This document shows positions 1 through 13,200 of a stretch of 64,000 bases of DNA, one piece after another. The DNA lies in NCBI GenBank assembly GCA_026261815.1, contig JAMPIT010000417.1, positions 5,489,501 through 5,553,500 on the forward strand, written 5' to 3'. The stretch comes from Monarcha castaneiventris obscurior (lineage: Eukaryota > Chordata > Aves > Passeriformes > Monarchidae). The first letter of the stretch is position 1. Every line of letters begins with the position of its first letter. The position numbers and the translations under genes are program-made. A model generated the notes under the pieces. It saw nothing but the letters and a program-made list of their open reading frames with translations. It had not been told where the DNA came from and searched no databases.

Positions 1-960
1 GAAACCAAAGCCAGGGAAGTTGAGTGCCTACATATATACCAACTCCTCTCTCTGAGGTGCATAGGGTTGCTGCCTCAATGCCTTCAGAAGCATGGAGGTC
101 TGAAAACAAAGTTTGCACTGAAACTGCCAAAAGTGCGGCAGAGCTGCCTAAAACTCAAGCACATACACCAATCCAGCACGGCGTAAAATCACGCCTGACA
201 AAACCACTCAGCCACAGAGAAATTGTACTAGCCACTGCCTCCAAACAGCTGAGACATCCCACAGCACCTCCAGGGTGAGGCGTGCTGTCTCCCTTCTGCT
301 CCAGATGCTGCTGGAAGAAATGCAAGTCACGCCTCCAGACAAGCTTCTCTCCAAAATGGAGTAGGCTAGTTTCCTTTAATCTGTAAAAATGGAGGAAGCA
401 TTGGTGGGGGAAGGAGGAAAAGGAAAAGCAGTGTTTTCTGATGGGCTGACACAAACAGTGTGCTTATCTTTCTGGTATCTTCGTGAAGCAGAAGGGAGAG
501 GGTAACACCCAGGTTTGTCTCCTTTACTAATGGGGGTGACTGGCGAAAATGGGAAGGCACAGGGAGGCCTTTCTTTGCCATGGTGGCAGCTGGCAATGGA
601 ACCACACTGCTTTTAGGGCTGTGACAAAAGGAAACAGAGCAGCTGGAGTCTTGTGCCAGGGAAGCAAAAAGCCGCATCCACGCACAGGACGTGTAGGAAG
701 GAAAGCTGCAGACAACTGTGGGGGAACAAGGGACAGGGAGCACCCCAAGTGCAGCCATGTCCCTGCAGCCAGGCAGCTTCCACCAGAAACGGCAAAACCT
801 GTTCTGCTTATTTCCGCCCTAAGTGGAAAAACCCCAAATGTTCAAAACACACAGTACTTCCCTGACTGTAAAGGAAAAGGAAATTGGATTAGGAAGCCAG
901 GGCAGAAAGAGAACATACATGGACTCAGGAGCACCAGCAGCTCCACAGGCACAGAGCAGT
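1..960. other. Non-coding flank of CpG island A
   Basis: I see no convincing exon here. The open frames are short, overlap on both strands and lack coding-like composition. GC content rises gradually toward the island that begins near 960, so the stretch is best read as promoter flank or intron. Confidence 0.4.
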
Positions 961-1640
961 GGCGGGGGGGCCGTGCCGGGCTGTGGGGAAGCCGCAAGGG
1001 AGCACAATTTTGCGGTCCCTCTGAGAGGGAGGCCAGGGAGAGGGGGCAGAAAAGGAGGAGGAGGAGGCGGGAGAATGCTGGGGAAGGCGGAAGCAGGTCC
1101 GGCTTGGGCCGGTTTGAGCCGGTTTGGACCGGTTGGGGCGCTGCAAGGACACAACAGCTGCTGAGGCCGCCCTTGCAGCCGGGCGAGCGCTACTCTCTGG
1201 GACGGATCGCCAGAGCCCTCGGAGCGGGGCACCGCCCCACCGCCGGCAGCCGCGGAATGGCCCGGCCAGGCCACTCCGCAGCCGGGAGGTGGAGCCGCCT
1301 CCAGGCGCAATCCGCTCCTGGCTTCTGGCCGCGCCCCGCTCGGCTGCAGAGCGGCGGGGGGCGGGAGGCCCCGGTGTCGGGTTTCAGCCGGAGGAGCCGG
1401 TTCTGCGGCGGGGGAGGGAGCGGCGGGGGAAGGGCGCCCCAGGGCCGGGCCTGAGGGGCCGCCACCGCCCCTGACACGGCCCGGCCGTCCCCGGGGAGGT
1501 GCCCCCAGCCGCCGGGCGGGTCCCGCTGCGCACATCCCGCTCCTGCCCGGCGGGAGCAAGGGGCAGTCCTTACCCGGGGTGTGCCCAGCGTGCTGCAGGG
1601 AAGGCAAGGGTGTGGGGCAGCGCCGCTGAGACATCGTGGG
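961..1640. promoter_or_regulatory. CpG island A, probable promoter
   Basis: About 680 bases are strongly GC-rich with many CpG dinucleotides, in sharp contrast to the AT-rich sequence that follows. Islands of this kind usually mark promoters in birds. Direction is not clear. On the minus strand a good splice donor (GTAAGG, complement of 1568-1573) would end an exon at 1574, which would suit a leftward transcript starting near 1650. The plus-strand donor candidates, such as GGGGAG|GTGCCC near 1498, are weaker. Long open frames on both strands across the island are a GC-content effect and match no protein I know. Confidence 0.65.
1099..1138. promoter_or_regulatory. Four-unit 10-bp CCGG-N6 array (TFCP2/GRHL-like)
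   Basis: Four successive 10-bp units start with CCGG at 1099, 1109, 1119 and 1129; the middle ones read CCGGTTTGAG and CCGGTTTGGA. CCGG repeated every 10 bp fits the CNRG-N6-CNRG consensus known for TFCP2/LSF, UBP1 and TFCP2L1, and ACCGGTT at the last junction resembles a Grainyhead-like site. Binding is inferred; the periodic array is directly visible. Confidence 0.6.
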
Positions 1641-4080
1641 GTGGGTGGGGAGCTTTAGGATCCCTGGTCATGCATGGAGAAAAGAGCTTGGGTTTTCTCG
1701 GTTACCCTTAGGTTACCCTTAGGCGCAGGATTTTGGTCTGAAATGCCCGTTTTCTAGGTTCCTTTTCCACTGTGTTGGCAAATACATTAAGTATTACATT
1801 TGATCTGCTGCTGTACCTTTCAAAGTACAAAATGGCATCTGAACCCTTTTGTAAGGGAAGCAACAATGTCCTCTGAAATAAATTCGCTGGTTTTCCTCCC
1901 GCCGCTGATGCAATCTCTAATAAAGTGTCTTGTCAGTGGAGCATTGAGCCACACACTCCTGACTTTCTTTGGGTGACAATTCCATGCTTTAATACTTACG
2001 CTGGTAGACAGTGCTTTTTTATTCCTTCTCAGCCTAAGTTACTGTTAATTGCACTGTATTTTCTAAATCCACTGCAGTGGCGATCTACAGCATCGTAAGT
2101 TCATCAGCTTCTAACAAATAGTACACTTTTCACCTGTACCCATTACTTGAATGGAAACAAAATTACTGGTCTTCATATTCTTTTGGTTTTTCTGTCACAC
2201 TGGGCTGGTAGCAGCCATATACACTGGCCCGTGGTGTTTCAGCTTAATAGCTAACTCAAATCATTTAATCATCATACTGAAGAGCAGAAAACAGCCTCGT
2301 CCCCTCTTTTTGCATTAGCTCAGATCTCTCCATGTGTCTTTAATCTCCCCATGAACGTTTGACTGTCTGTAGTCTCAGTCTTTCATCTCTGCCTCTGCTA
2401 CTGGCTTATACAGTTCTCCAGATAACTCTGATAAATGGGTGCTGCTCCCTATCCACCTGTCCATCACTAACAGTAGTTTTACTAATTGTTTGTGTTGCGG
2501 GTTTTTTTGTTCCGTGGTGTGTAACCATGTCAGTTTTTCATTGCTGGCAGAGCTTTGGCAGAGGTGGGAATGGCGATGCAGACAACATGCTCTTTTGCTT
2601 AGTTATTTGACCCATCTAGAGTTTCTGTGAATCCATTTAGAGACATCATTGATAAAAATTGTGACCACGCAGCACAGATTGTGCCAGAAGTGGAGCTGCT
2701 CTGATAACTCCAAAGCAGTCACAGGATGTAATCTAGCTCAGACAGAATCTAAGGGTGTAAGAAGCAATAGGAGGTATATTTTGTTCTTCAGAAGTGTAGA
2801 GGAATCAGCCTACGTTGATTTGGACAAATTCAGATTTTACAGGCATTAACTATGGACAAAGTCACTGGACCAGAAGTGTTTGTGTTTCAGCTCAATGCCA
2901 ATTGCTCATATCCTTATTTCCCTCCAAGACGATACACAAGTAAATATAATTTAGCAGCAGCTACTTTTGGTCCTTATGATAGAGAAATTAACAAGGGAGA
3001 TTTTTACTATATTTATTGGTTACTACAGTGCAGTCAGCTGTGGTGGTTTGGGTAAGTTAGCTGTGCTGTCCTATTCTGAAACTCCGTATTGTCAAAGGAT
3101 GGGGATGAATGCCCTCATGTGCTGTGGAATTAAAATTAATTTGAAATACATGGGACAGTTTATTCTCCTAGCTCTGCTTCTGCTTTGGAGTATTTTTTCT
3201 GTTTTAAAATGTGTACCTGTGGCCCATCAGAGGAAGAAAGCGACTAAATCCAACATTTCTGTACTTTAGTTTCATGGATATTGTGTCTTGAAGCATTTCT
3301 GCACTTCAGAAAGTTAGACTTGATTATCTATTACTCAAATGCAGAACTGCAAACTCCTGTTGCAGACATTTTTTTACCCATGCTGATTTGAGTAGTGACT
3401 CAATGAGTAAGCTGTTTCCTGCCTGTCTCTTAAATATTCGTGAATGTGTTGCTTCAGTCAGACTTGTGTTGTGTTAATTTTGTCATGTTTGAAGTGTATT
3501 GAATTTTTATAAGAAAAAAATGTGTCCAAATTACAAAAGACCATTTTTCTCTCATCTTTTATCCCACACATCTCCCCCAGAGTGTTTATTATAGCATTGT
3601 GGTGTAACCATAAGAGTAAGTGTCAAATAAGTGAGTCAAATATTAAGTAGATTCTTCATTATTTGCATATTTCAGATGTCATGGTTAATGCATTGCATGG
3701 TGAGTTTATGTTTTGGGACTTTAAAGGAACAACATTGTGTCACCTTTGTCACAGGTAATTTTACAGGGTAGGCCTGAAAAAATTTGTTCACTCAAGATGA
3801 GAGTGAGTTAAAGGGAATTGCTGAAGGTCAGTGCAAGTCATGTCATGCACAGGACCTCCACCATCTGACAGCTAACTGCTATGCTCTGCTGCTCTTCTCA
3901 GATTACTGGGGTTTACATTTTTAAATAAATTGAATTGGCAGTCATTTTTCACCCATCTGCAAACACTAGAATTGAAGATTCCATATCTGTAGGCACAATT
4001 AAGAATACCATAAGTGTCTAAAGCCATATAGGTATAGGATGTTCAGTGAAATATTCTGCTTTCATTGCTTTTTATCCATT
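1641..4080. other. AT-rich non-coding stretch
   Basis: No exon, RNA gene or known repeat could be supported. Short open frames at 2359-2610, 2852-3055 and 2967-3269 lack clear splice sites and show no recognisable domain. The stretch may be intronic or intergenic. Confidence 0.35.
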
Positions 4081-4094
4081 GTTGCCTAGGCAAC
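4081..4094. promoter_or_regulatory. Palindromic X-box (RFX-type site)
   Basis: GTTGCCTAGGCAAC is a perfect 14-bp inverted repeat matching the palindromic X-box bound by RFX factors. It lies outside any CpG island, in AT-rich sequence, so it would be a distal site or a chance match. Confidence 0.5.
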
Positions 4095-4310
4095 AACAAA
4101 CTTTGAACATGGGTCCTGCAAGATAAGCGAAAGAGAAATAAATTCTTTTTAGTGTAAATTCTACATATACAAGCATACTGTCAAGCATTGGTTAGTAAAA
4201 TTGAATACTTATAAATGGAATTTGTTTATTTAGTTCTCAATTTGCATGATGTTTTTAACAGAGTATAAAACCACAGATCTAACAAAGTATTCTTCCAGAA
4301 TGTCTTAGAG

Positions 4311-4350
4311 CATCTTCTTTTTTGTCACTGCATCTTCTTTTTTGTCACTG
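4311..4350. repeat. Perfect 20-bp tandem duplication
   Basis: The unit CATCTTCTTTTTTGTCACTG occurs twice with no mismatch (4311-4330 and 4331-4350). This looks like a recent local slippage duplication and has no evident function. Confidence 0.9.
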
Positions 4351-4534
4351 TCTTGCTTTTGAACATAACATCTTGATCAAGCTTCAGTTTGTGTAATTAC
4401 GTTTGGTCAGCTCAAGATTTAAGCCACTGTGGTATACAGCATGTGCTTGCCGAGTTACAGAGGTACTTTGTTCTCCCCCAGATCTGGCTGAATTTTAACT
4501 ACGCAGACAGACCTGCTAGGGATAACCAGAAGTG

Positions 4535-4935
4535 GAGGATCTGGAGCCCAAGGTCTTATGAGAAGCGGCTGAGGGAGATGGGATGTTTAGTCTATAGAAC
4601 AGAAGGCTCAGGAGAGACCTTTTCACTCTGCAACTACCTGAAAGGAGTCTGTAGCAAGGGGGGGATCAGTCTTTCCTCCAAGTAACAAGTAACAGGACAA
4701 GAGGAAATGCCCTTAAGTTGCACCAGGGGAGATTTAGACTGGATAATTAGGAAAAATTTGTTCAAGGAAGGGATTTTCAAGCTTTGGAACAGGCTGCCCA
4801 GGGAAGTGGTGGAGTCACCATCCCTGGAGGTGTTTAAAAGACATGTACATGTAGCACTTAGGTACATGATTTAGTGGTGGACTTGGCAATGGTTAATGGT
4901 TGGACTTGAAGATCATAAAGGTTTTTTGCAGTACT
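4535..4935 (+). mobile_element. CR1 LINE 3' fragment
   Basis: The order of landmarks is that of the avian CR1 3' end: a block reading GAAGCGGCTGAGGGAGATGG, then GGCTCAGGAGAGACC, then GGAACAGGCTGCCCAGGGAAGTGGTGGAGTCACC (4784-4817), and finally TTGAAGATCATAAAGG at the tail. The element is 5'-truncated, as most CR1 copies are, and carries only the end of the reverse-transcriptase frame and the 3' UTR. Substitutions and small indels interrupt the frame. Confidence 0.9.
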
Positions 4936-6865
4936 TCTTTCCCACACTTCCAATGCATGTTACTTTCTCTCACAAGATCTTGACCATGTGCAATGTACAG
5001 AATTAACTGAAATTATACAATTTAGGAAATAGCCACAAAAGCCTTTTGGTTTTTGATGGAGATAGCAGTTGTGTGGTAGGCCACCATTATTAGTCTAGGC
5101 ATTGCTCATGTTTTTTAACGGTTTACACCTCTGCAAAGTCTCTAGATTTGTTGGGCCTTGGCTAATAGCTTCTGTTGGTATTAATTGTAAAAAAGCCTGA
5201 ATCATTCTGTTAGTGTTTGGTCAGTTTTGAACTTACTGCTAACACAACGAAATGTGGGCTCTTTGATAGTGCCTATCTTTACAACACTACAACAGTATGT
5301 TGTTTCCCCTTCTTTGGGACATACTGATCCTGTCACTACTTTTTTGACATTTTCTTTGCTTCCTCTATCTTCTTAAGAATTCAATGAGGTTTCTTCATTT
5401 TTGTTATGCATACAAAATAAATTAAATTCTTTGTTGCTGTAGCATTTAGGAAATCCTTTGCACCTTGTAACTGTTGAGGATTAAAATACAGACAATAGGA
5501 TATACTTCTAAAATGAGTAATTGTTTATCTGTGTTATTATGTTTGCTTCATTTTCTATAGCAGTTTATAGATAAAAACCTGTGTTAAAACCTCACATGTA
5601 GTTCTTTGATTGTAATCTGGCTTTCTTTCACAGCTAGAGTAAAAACTTTTTCATTTTTTCACTTGCTTTAGGGAATTCTAATTACCTCCTACTGGAAAAG
5701 GGAGTGTTATGTCCTTTGGGATAATTGAGACCTGAAGTAGTCTGATTGCAGGGCAAGTTTACTGTGGCTCCAAAATTCTCCAAATCTTGGAGAGCAAGAG
5801 AAATTGTTCTCCACTTTGGGTTCTTGATCACAGCAGTAAGAACCTTGGCAAGTAATGTATTTAGGGAATAAAATGCTTTGTTCTCTTGTGCTGGTAAGTC
5901 AAATGGAAAAACAAAAAAACAACAATGAAAGCCCACACCAAAACAAACAAAACCCAGGTGAATTAATTTTGCTGGAGCATTTAAAAATACTTTCCAGCTG
6001 CAGTTAATCATGGAAAATTCTCAAGGTCTCATGTGGACAGCTAAAACACAAAAATACTTGAAAAAGCCCCATATATAAAATTTGTTGTAATTAAAACTAC
6101 TCCGAACCCTCAGTAATGATGTATTAGCAAGTGTCTGTTAAAATAAAAGTAATCACAACTAATGAATAATGGCGACTCACAATAAATTTTAACGGTAAGG
6201 ATTTAGATTTTTTTCTCCAGAGGTCGCATGCTCTAGAACTTTGATAGTGTTTTCTGGCTTGTGGTTATTTGCAATAGAATAGAGTTCCTGGAAAGGCTTA
6301 GGGGATCATTAGTCTTTCCTTTAATTGTCTGACCTACAGTTGGTATTGTCTGGCAGTCTCTCTTAAGTTACCTGAGAGGGGAGAAACCTGATCTGCTGCA
6401 CATCATCTGATTCATTCACATGATGGCCACATCCAGACCTGACTACCTCTGAAAAGTTGCTTGAAGGTAATCAGAGAAGAATTGAGAACACCTCTTCCTC
6501 TGTAGATGTCTTGATTAAGAATTTACATTAGCGAGGTATTACATATTTTCCTAATTTAAAATGGCAGCATGGTCATGAATGCGGGTTTTTTTTACAGTTG
6601 CAAGTATTTTGGTTACTCAGAATTGACAAAAAGAGGGAAGGAGGAAGAGAATAATGCAAAACTACATCTGCCTCCTTTCTTGCAAAGTGAAACCTAAAAT
6701 TAGAAGAGTTGAGGACAGGTCCTGTGAGACAGCGCCAGAAGAGATGCAACTATGGTGAAGAGAATGGGAAGAGAGAACAGGCGGGAAAAATTACACAAGG
6801 CATAGAAGGAAAAACGAAAGGATTGTAGATTGAAAAAAGAGAAAAAGTGATGGAGGTTGGCGGAG
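4936..6865. other. Non-coding stretch
   Basis: I see no supported gene. A 109-residue minus-strand open frame at 5682-6011 has no recognisable domain or matching splice sites and is treated as chance. Confidence 0.35.
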
Positions 6866-7290
6866 TGCTGTGGTTTAGGACTTGTACTCCCCAATTCAGC
6901 ATCCCCACTGAGACTCTCCAAACCACACTTCCACTCCTCTCGCTCCCCCATTTCCCCCTCCCCACTGTGATAAGATAGAGAGGAGAATTGAAGGCACAAA
7001 AGGCAAAGATCACAGGTTGAGGTAAGAGCAATTTACTGGAAACAGCAATGAGATAAAACCAACAGGAACAGCAACAATACTAATGACAGAGGGTATAAGA
7101 GAAGAAATTACTCTCACAGAAAATGAATGATAATAGATAACACTGGACAGTTCCTTCTGCCCTGTTTTCTAAACCAGAAGGAAAACCCTATCCCTGGAAA
7201 GAGAGTCCCTTTTCCCTGCCCCAACAATGATATGAGGTGGTATAGAATAACCTCTGGGTCCTAGTACTGCCCCTCCAGAATACTTTAAAA
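6866..7290 (+). mobile_element. ERV LTR fragment (copy 1 of a pair)
   Basis: The start (TGTGGTTTAGG near 6869), the pyrimidine-rich block around 6930-6965, the later AGATCACAGGTTGAGGTAAG and the AATTTACTGGAAA segment follow the layout of avian LTRs that begin TGTCATGGTTTAA. It aligns along its length with 18512-19020, which shares GGCAAAGATCACAGG and the GAGGTGGT..GAATAAC block. No retroviral genes are attached, so it is a degraded solo LTR. The end coordinates are approximate. Confidence 0.65.
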
Positions 7291-10200
7291 AATTATTCCT
7301 GACACAGAGGAAAGGAATAAACCAGGAAGAAGGTTAAATGAAGAATAAAATAAACAAAGAGACAAAAAGCAGGAATTAATTAACAAGTAGATTTGCAGTC
7401 TTACTTCCAGGAATCCTTCAGAGGTCAGAATATCTCCATAGACCTCAGTATGAGGTCTGCTTTTTTTCTCACAGATTTATCTTCTAAACGTTAAAAAAAT
7501 TTGATTGGCATAGTCCAGCTTAGAGTTCGTAGCAGAAAACGTGATGTATCTTGCTACAGCAGTGCAGACTGTGGTTCATAAACATCCTCGTTTACAGGTC
7601 TTTAAGCTATGAAATGACCAAGTAATTGTGATTCGTCTGGTCTTTAGTTATTGGGCTTTGCCTCAGAGCCGGGATAAGGTTAGTAATGTAATATTCCTGG
7701 AGATACCTTTTTAATGACATTCATTGATTGGACAATAGCATTCGTCTGAGTTACAGTTTTTATGAATGCATTTTTCTGATTTCCACAGTTTACTCATGGG
7801 TGGTGGTGGTGGGTGTTTAATGAACATGCTTTGTAATACTTCTCATCCTGAACTGGACTAAGGAACTTTCAACATTAGTTTTTCATTATGCTGGAAGAGT
7901 ATCTCACTTTAATTAAGCAACAACTACCTTGTTTCAACCAAGATTAGAAAAGTTTGTACTCCTTTACAGTGCCAAAGAATGGTTTCGGTCACCAAATACA
8001 TGCACGTATTGGCAAGTATCAGACCTGTATGGGAAAAGTGTGTTTTGCCAGTATTTTTCTAAGGAAGTGTCTTCTGCTATTAGATTCCTGCTGATTTCAG
8101 GGAATATCACTGTATATAGTTTTTCTGAAGACATGGAATTGATCAAAGAGCCTCCAGCTTCCATTGTAATTTTTAACCTACTAGAAGTAGTTCATAGTTC
8201 TCCAAGTTTGAGCAATAACTTGGGTAATTATATAAGATACTGCACCAGTTCTGGATCACACATTGTCCCACACTTGTGTTGTGTATCCCTTGGCTAGAAG
8301 TAAGGAATGTATGTACTGAATGTCAGTGATTTCACATGGTTATTTTTTAACAGTGCCTCTTATCACAGCAATTCATTTGTTAAAACAAGTTATTTCTTGT
8401 TTTGCTCTCATTGTTTGTGAGTTCTTTAATGCTGTGGTTAGACTAAGTGTTCAGTGTTTGATAGCATAGGGAATAACTTTCCAAATGCCAACAGAGGTAT
8501 ATAAAAAACTTTCCTTGAGTGAGAGAAAAAATGCTGAAAACTGATGAGACACTGCAGCAGATTTTGAAATACCACTAATTTACGTCTTGCTAATGGGTGT
8601 ATGTCATAGTTCCAAATTTTTCTTTATGTAATTTGAGCAGGACACATATTTTCAAGGAAACTACTTCCTTATCTAAAATGACAAGGCAGAAGTACTTTGA
8701 AGTCTTACTGTGAAATGCTTAATGCAATTGGGACTACGAAACCACAGAAAAATACCGAAAAGTGTTTATCTTCCTTTATGTTTACATTAGGATTGCTAAA
8801 AAAGGGGGGAAAGAGGGAGAATTTTACTCATTGATCATTCAAATAACTCACAAGTGAACAATAGTGCTCTAACCAAAAGCCTGTCTGGAATGGAAATCCT
8901 CTCCCACACCCTTCCAGACTGACCTTCCCTCCCCCCATCTACCATGGCTCGTATTTCAGAGCTGAGATGGTCGCCAGCAGACTGGGAGCTGCCAGGAGGA
9001 ATGCATTATTTGCTCAAAAGAAAAACTGAGGCGCAACCATTAACTGCCCACTCCTGCCCCACTCCCCACAGTGCCAATGCCCACAGGGCGACAGATTTCT
9101 ATGTAAAAGATGAATTTGCTATTCCTCATTGGTACAGCAAATCTCATAAAAACCATCATGTGTGCCCACCTACACGAGGGCTTTATCATGATTAAGTGGC
9201 TGCATGTCCTCCCAGAAAGCTGAGTAAGTCATGGCAGCTAACTTGTCCATGGGTTCACATGTAATCAAGTCCTAAAGCCAAGTCCAGATTGTTGTTCTCA
9301 TGTGATTTAGGCAGTCTGCTTACATCGGGTAGGAAGACAAGACATGAATCAATATAAGCAAAGTTTATAAAAGGGCACCAAGATTACGCTATTGTCCTTG
9401 GGCAAAGGACATTTAACAGCAGGTCTTGCCTCTACTAAGAAATGTTTATTTAGTAGTTACATTTTGTACCAGCATACATTGCATTCGTAGTTGAGGGTCT
9501 TTTGCCCCTGCTTTGAACAAAAACAAATCGGCAGCAGTGCCTCTTGCACTATAGCTGCATCTCTTCTTTGAATTTTTGGCCCTGTGGCTCCATTAGTCAT
9601 GGAGACTGGGATGGCTGAATTTTCTTTAGCTTTGTCAGTCAAACTCTAAGAAATCGGGAAGAACAGTTCCAAAATCTGAAATTAAAAATTCAATATTAGA
9701 AAAGTATTATAAAAGCCAAGGATATTTTTGCTTTTCTTCTTCTGCATCCTTTCTTTGGCAATGAATATTCACTCACTACTAATCATCGACCATAACTGCA
9801 GCATTTGTGTTAATGTGTGCACACTGTGCTTGGAATATATTTTAATTCCCAGATAAGTTTTGCGTTTAACTGCAAGAGGACCTTTCCATGGAATTAGGTG
9901 ATGAGGCAAAGGAAATTACTTGGAAAAATGGCTGGACAGAGAGTGACATGATGGCAATATAATAAACTCAACATTAAACATCTGTAAATAGATGAACAAA
10001 CTAAGCCCACTGGCATTGGCTACTACAGGAATTTTTATTCAAATAAGCATTGATATTTTTTTTCCCCTTGAAATACTCATTTTTGTCCAAAAAACATTCT
10101 TTATATCATGTCATCATGGCAAGTGTGGAATGAAGAGAGTTTCCCCTACCAAAGCTCAGCATTTTAGGGTGATACAGCAAAACAAAATAAAGGGTCAAGG

Positions 10201-13200
10201 GCTCTCTGTATAAATGAAAAACTGCGAAATAAGCTGGGGTGTACATTTAAGAGCACAACAGCCATTCTCACCCCTTCTTAACTAACACGGAGAGCACTCA
10301 TCTTCTGTTTTTGATTATCAGTGTTACATTGGCAGGTAGACAAACTCTCACTTAAAATGTTTGTTTTAACCATACTTTGAGGTTAGGCTGAGTTGGGAGA
10401 GGCAATGAATTTAAAAGTGCAATGGCTGCTCTTAAATAACTGCGCGTGGATATTCCTTATTTAGAATAAAAATATCTACACATGGATCTAATCAGCAATA
10501 GTTTCATGTGTAAGCAAGTATTTATATTTACTTAGAGTCTAAGTGACAGAATTTGTCAGTCAAAGAGGGGATATTTATTCATTCCACTTACATACAAATC
10601 TGAATCCAAGCAACGCTTTTGGATAAGAAACTGAACCAGACCATGCCTGACCTCAATTAGAGCATTACGTAAGCAAGGTGTCAGAGAGGAGGTCTGCAAG
10701 CCATCTTTCATTTTCCCCCTGCCTCTGGACCCATCTTAAAGCCAGACCCATCCATTTTGTGACCAAAAGAGGTCTGAGGATGCAGTTAACCATGAAGAAG
10801 AGGTCTCCTAAACATTAAATAGCTAGAGATCCTTGAGCAGACATGTTGATGAGCCCTGGGTCTAGAAATACTGAGTCAGAAATGTTTTTGACGTGATATA
10901 TTTGAGAATATTCAGCATCAGTGCCATCTCCCAGCCTCAGCAGATCAAAACAGTTTCAGAGAGGACACAAGTCTAGACTTGTTTGCACAGGTTTCCCATT
11001 GCCTTTATCCTTTTGGCTCTTTATTGTTAGAAGGAAGGATTCTCCCCAGCCCGTGGAGACAGACAATCCCATGCACAGATTATTGTATAGGAAGGCATAC
11101 AGAGGAGCCTTGTAACTCTCTTCTGTTTTTTTTTTTTTTTTTTCAAGTGGGGAAGAAGATATTGTCAGTTCACAGTTTCCAGGAGGTGATGGCTACTGCG
11201 CTGGAAATGCTGACAACTCCAAGAGTGTTGTGTAAGAGCCAGCTAAACCTGTTACACAAGTATATCAGCTCCAAGGCACTACCACGCTCCAGAGCTGCTC
11301 TGGAGGCCTCCTGTTTTTACACTGCAGGAGGGCCTATGTACAGTACTGCTTGTGCCATGTCCTTCCAAAAGTGGATGAAAGAAGTAGTCTTTTCTTTCTG
11401 ATTTCAGGCTTCAGTGCCAAGGAATCTGGGGAAAGATGTTTGAGCAATAGAAATTCCTCTAACCACTGCTTGTGGTTTAAGCTCTTGCCATCTCATGCTT
11501 TAAATGAAATGGTGTTACTATTGCAACTACCAGTGAAGGAATAGGTTGAATGCATACAGCAGCAGCCAGTTCAGCTGAACATGGACCTTGTGCTTACAAG
11601 CTCTTGAAAGAGGCCACACCCTCATCAAACCAGTCCTGTCTAGATTCCTTCTGCTGCCCTCCCCCACAAGAGGTGACTGGCACTGGAGCGTGAACCTTTG
11701 TACACCATCTTCTCCAGCCAGGATGACTAATACTATCTGCATGGCAGTGCCATGGAGACAGTTGTTAGGAAAGCAATAGAGTTGTTGGTGACCAGGCCCA
11801 TGACCAAGGATGATGTCATGGGGAAGAGCTTTTCAGGACCTCGAAACCTTAGCTGACACAGGTTCTCGCAATGCTCCTACAACGAGACAGCCCTTCAGCA
11901 GGTGACCCAAAACAGTTCTTCCAAATTCTGTTTTCTCAGCATCAGATCCTGACCCTCAATATGTTTATTCCTCCTCATACTTCTCCCTCACCAATGCAAT
12001 TTAACCCTCCTTAGTGAAGTCAGATCAATGGTGTGTGAAGCTGCACTGTTAATTAGGTCACTGAAGAGGAGGGGGTGAAAAAAAAGAAGACTACCTGAAG
12101 TATATTCCCCTCTGTAAAATTCCATTTCAAACTGACAGTTTCTGTTATCTGGTGTAAAGTACATCTCCATAAAGGGTTTATCAGCACAGGAAAGGGGGTG
12201 GCAGGCAACTAGGGGTAGGAGCAAGCAGCTGACCTTTGCATCCCTTTTAAGCTGACATCAGCCCCAAAGCCAGCCTGTGGTGTGATGGTGCAGCTGGTGT
12301 TGGCCTCCTCCTCCAGTTGAGTGTTAGTAAGAGTAGAATAAGGTACTTTTTCCTGCAGGTGTTTTTGAAAGAGAACTGTAGACAGAACACTGACAGTGAC
12401 AGTCTTTGTCTAATTTCAGAAGAGGTGAAGTGTGGGTAGGAGTATGTGAACTTTTACACCCACTCTACTTCTTCCTTCCCCTTGTGGTTCTTCTCTGAGA
12501 GATCCACAGGACCCCTATTAAAGCAAAAAGAAGTTTAGCTGCCATGCCTCTTCCAGTAGAGGTTGCCAACAGAAGAATTGTGTTGTAGAAGGAGTACATT
12601 GAATAGAGGGATATGAACACGACTTCCTCAGAAAATAACTGTTGACTCATTTTTTACAGGCTGCTGAGAACAACCAAGCCAATGAACCACTTTCAGTCAC
12701 TCCTAGCCTGAGAACAGCTGGAAAAACCTGGGTAACAGATTCTGGTTTATTAATCTTTTTTTGTTTAGCTTTTTAACACCTGTGGCACCACCCTGCCTTC
12801 TCACAGTAAGAGCACAAGAAGGTCCCTTCACTGCTCCTTTTACCTCTTGCTGTTCATCTGCTATGTTCTATTTGTTTTTCTTAGCCAGCTGAGTCTGATT
12901 TCCTCTCTGTGCTGTTCTTCACCTTCTTTCCTCCCTTCCCCCACATCTTAATTATCACGTAATTCCCTCTGGGTTTTTTTTTTTTTCTGTTCCTGTCAAA
13001 AATTATTATAAAAAATAAACAACAAAAAAAAATTTAAATGTTGACAACACTGGAAAAAAAGTAGGTAATTTCATTTGCCAACCCATAGTCCCTAGAGAGA
13101 AAATTATCTTGCCTGTAAGACAGAAAAACGCTTTGACAGAAACAAAGCAGAAAGCATTAGGAAAAGTTGGGTTCTAGTGAGATGTTTCTTTGGGCATTCT

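Noticed and set aside
549..1634. Long open frames on both strands through CpG island A.
   Set aside because: High GC content removes stop codons. The products are Arg/Gly/Pro/Ala-rich, overlap on opposite strands and show no domain.
2359..3269. A run of overlapping plus-strand frames that might be an old gene copy.
   Set aside because: I could find neither a family resemblance nor a poly(A) tail or splice pattern.
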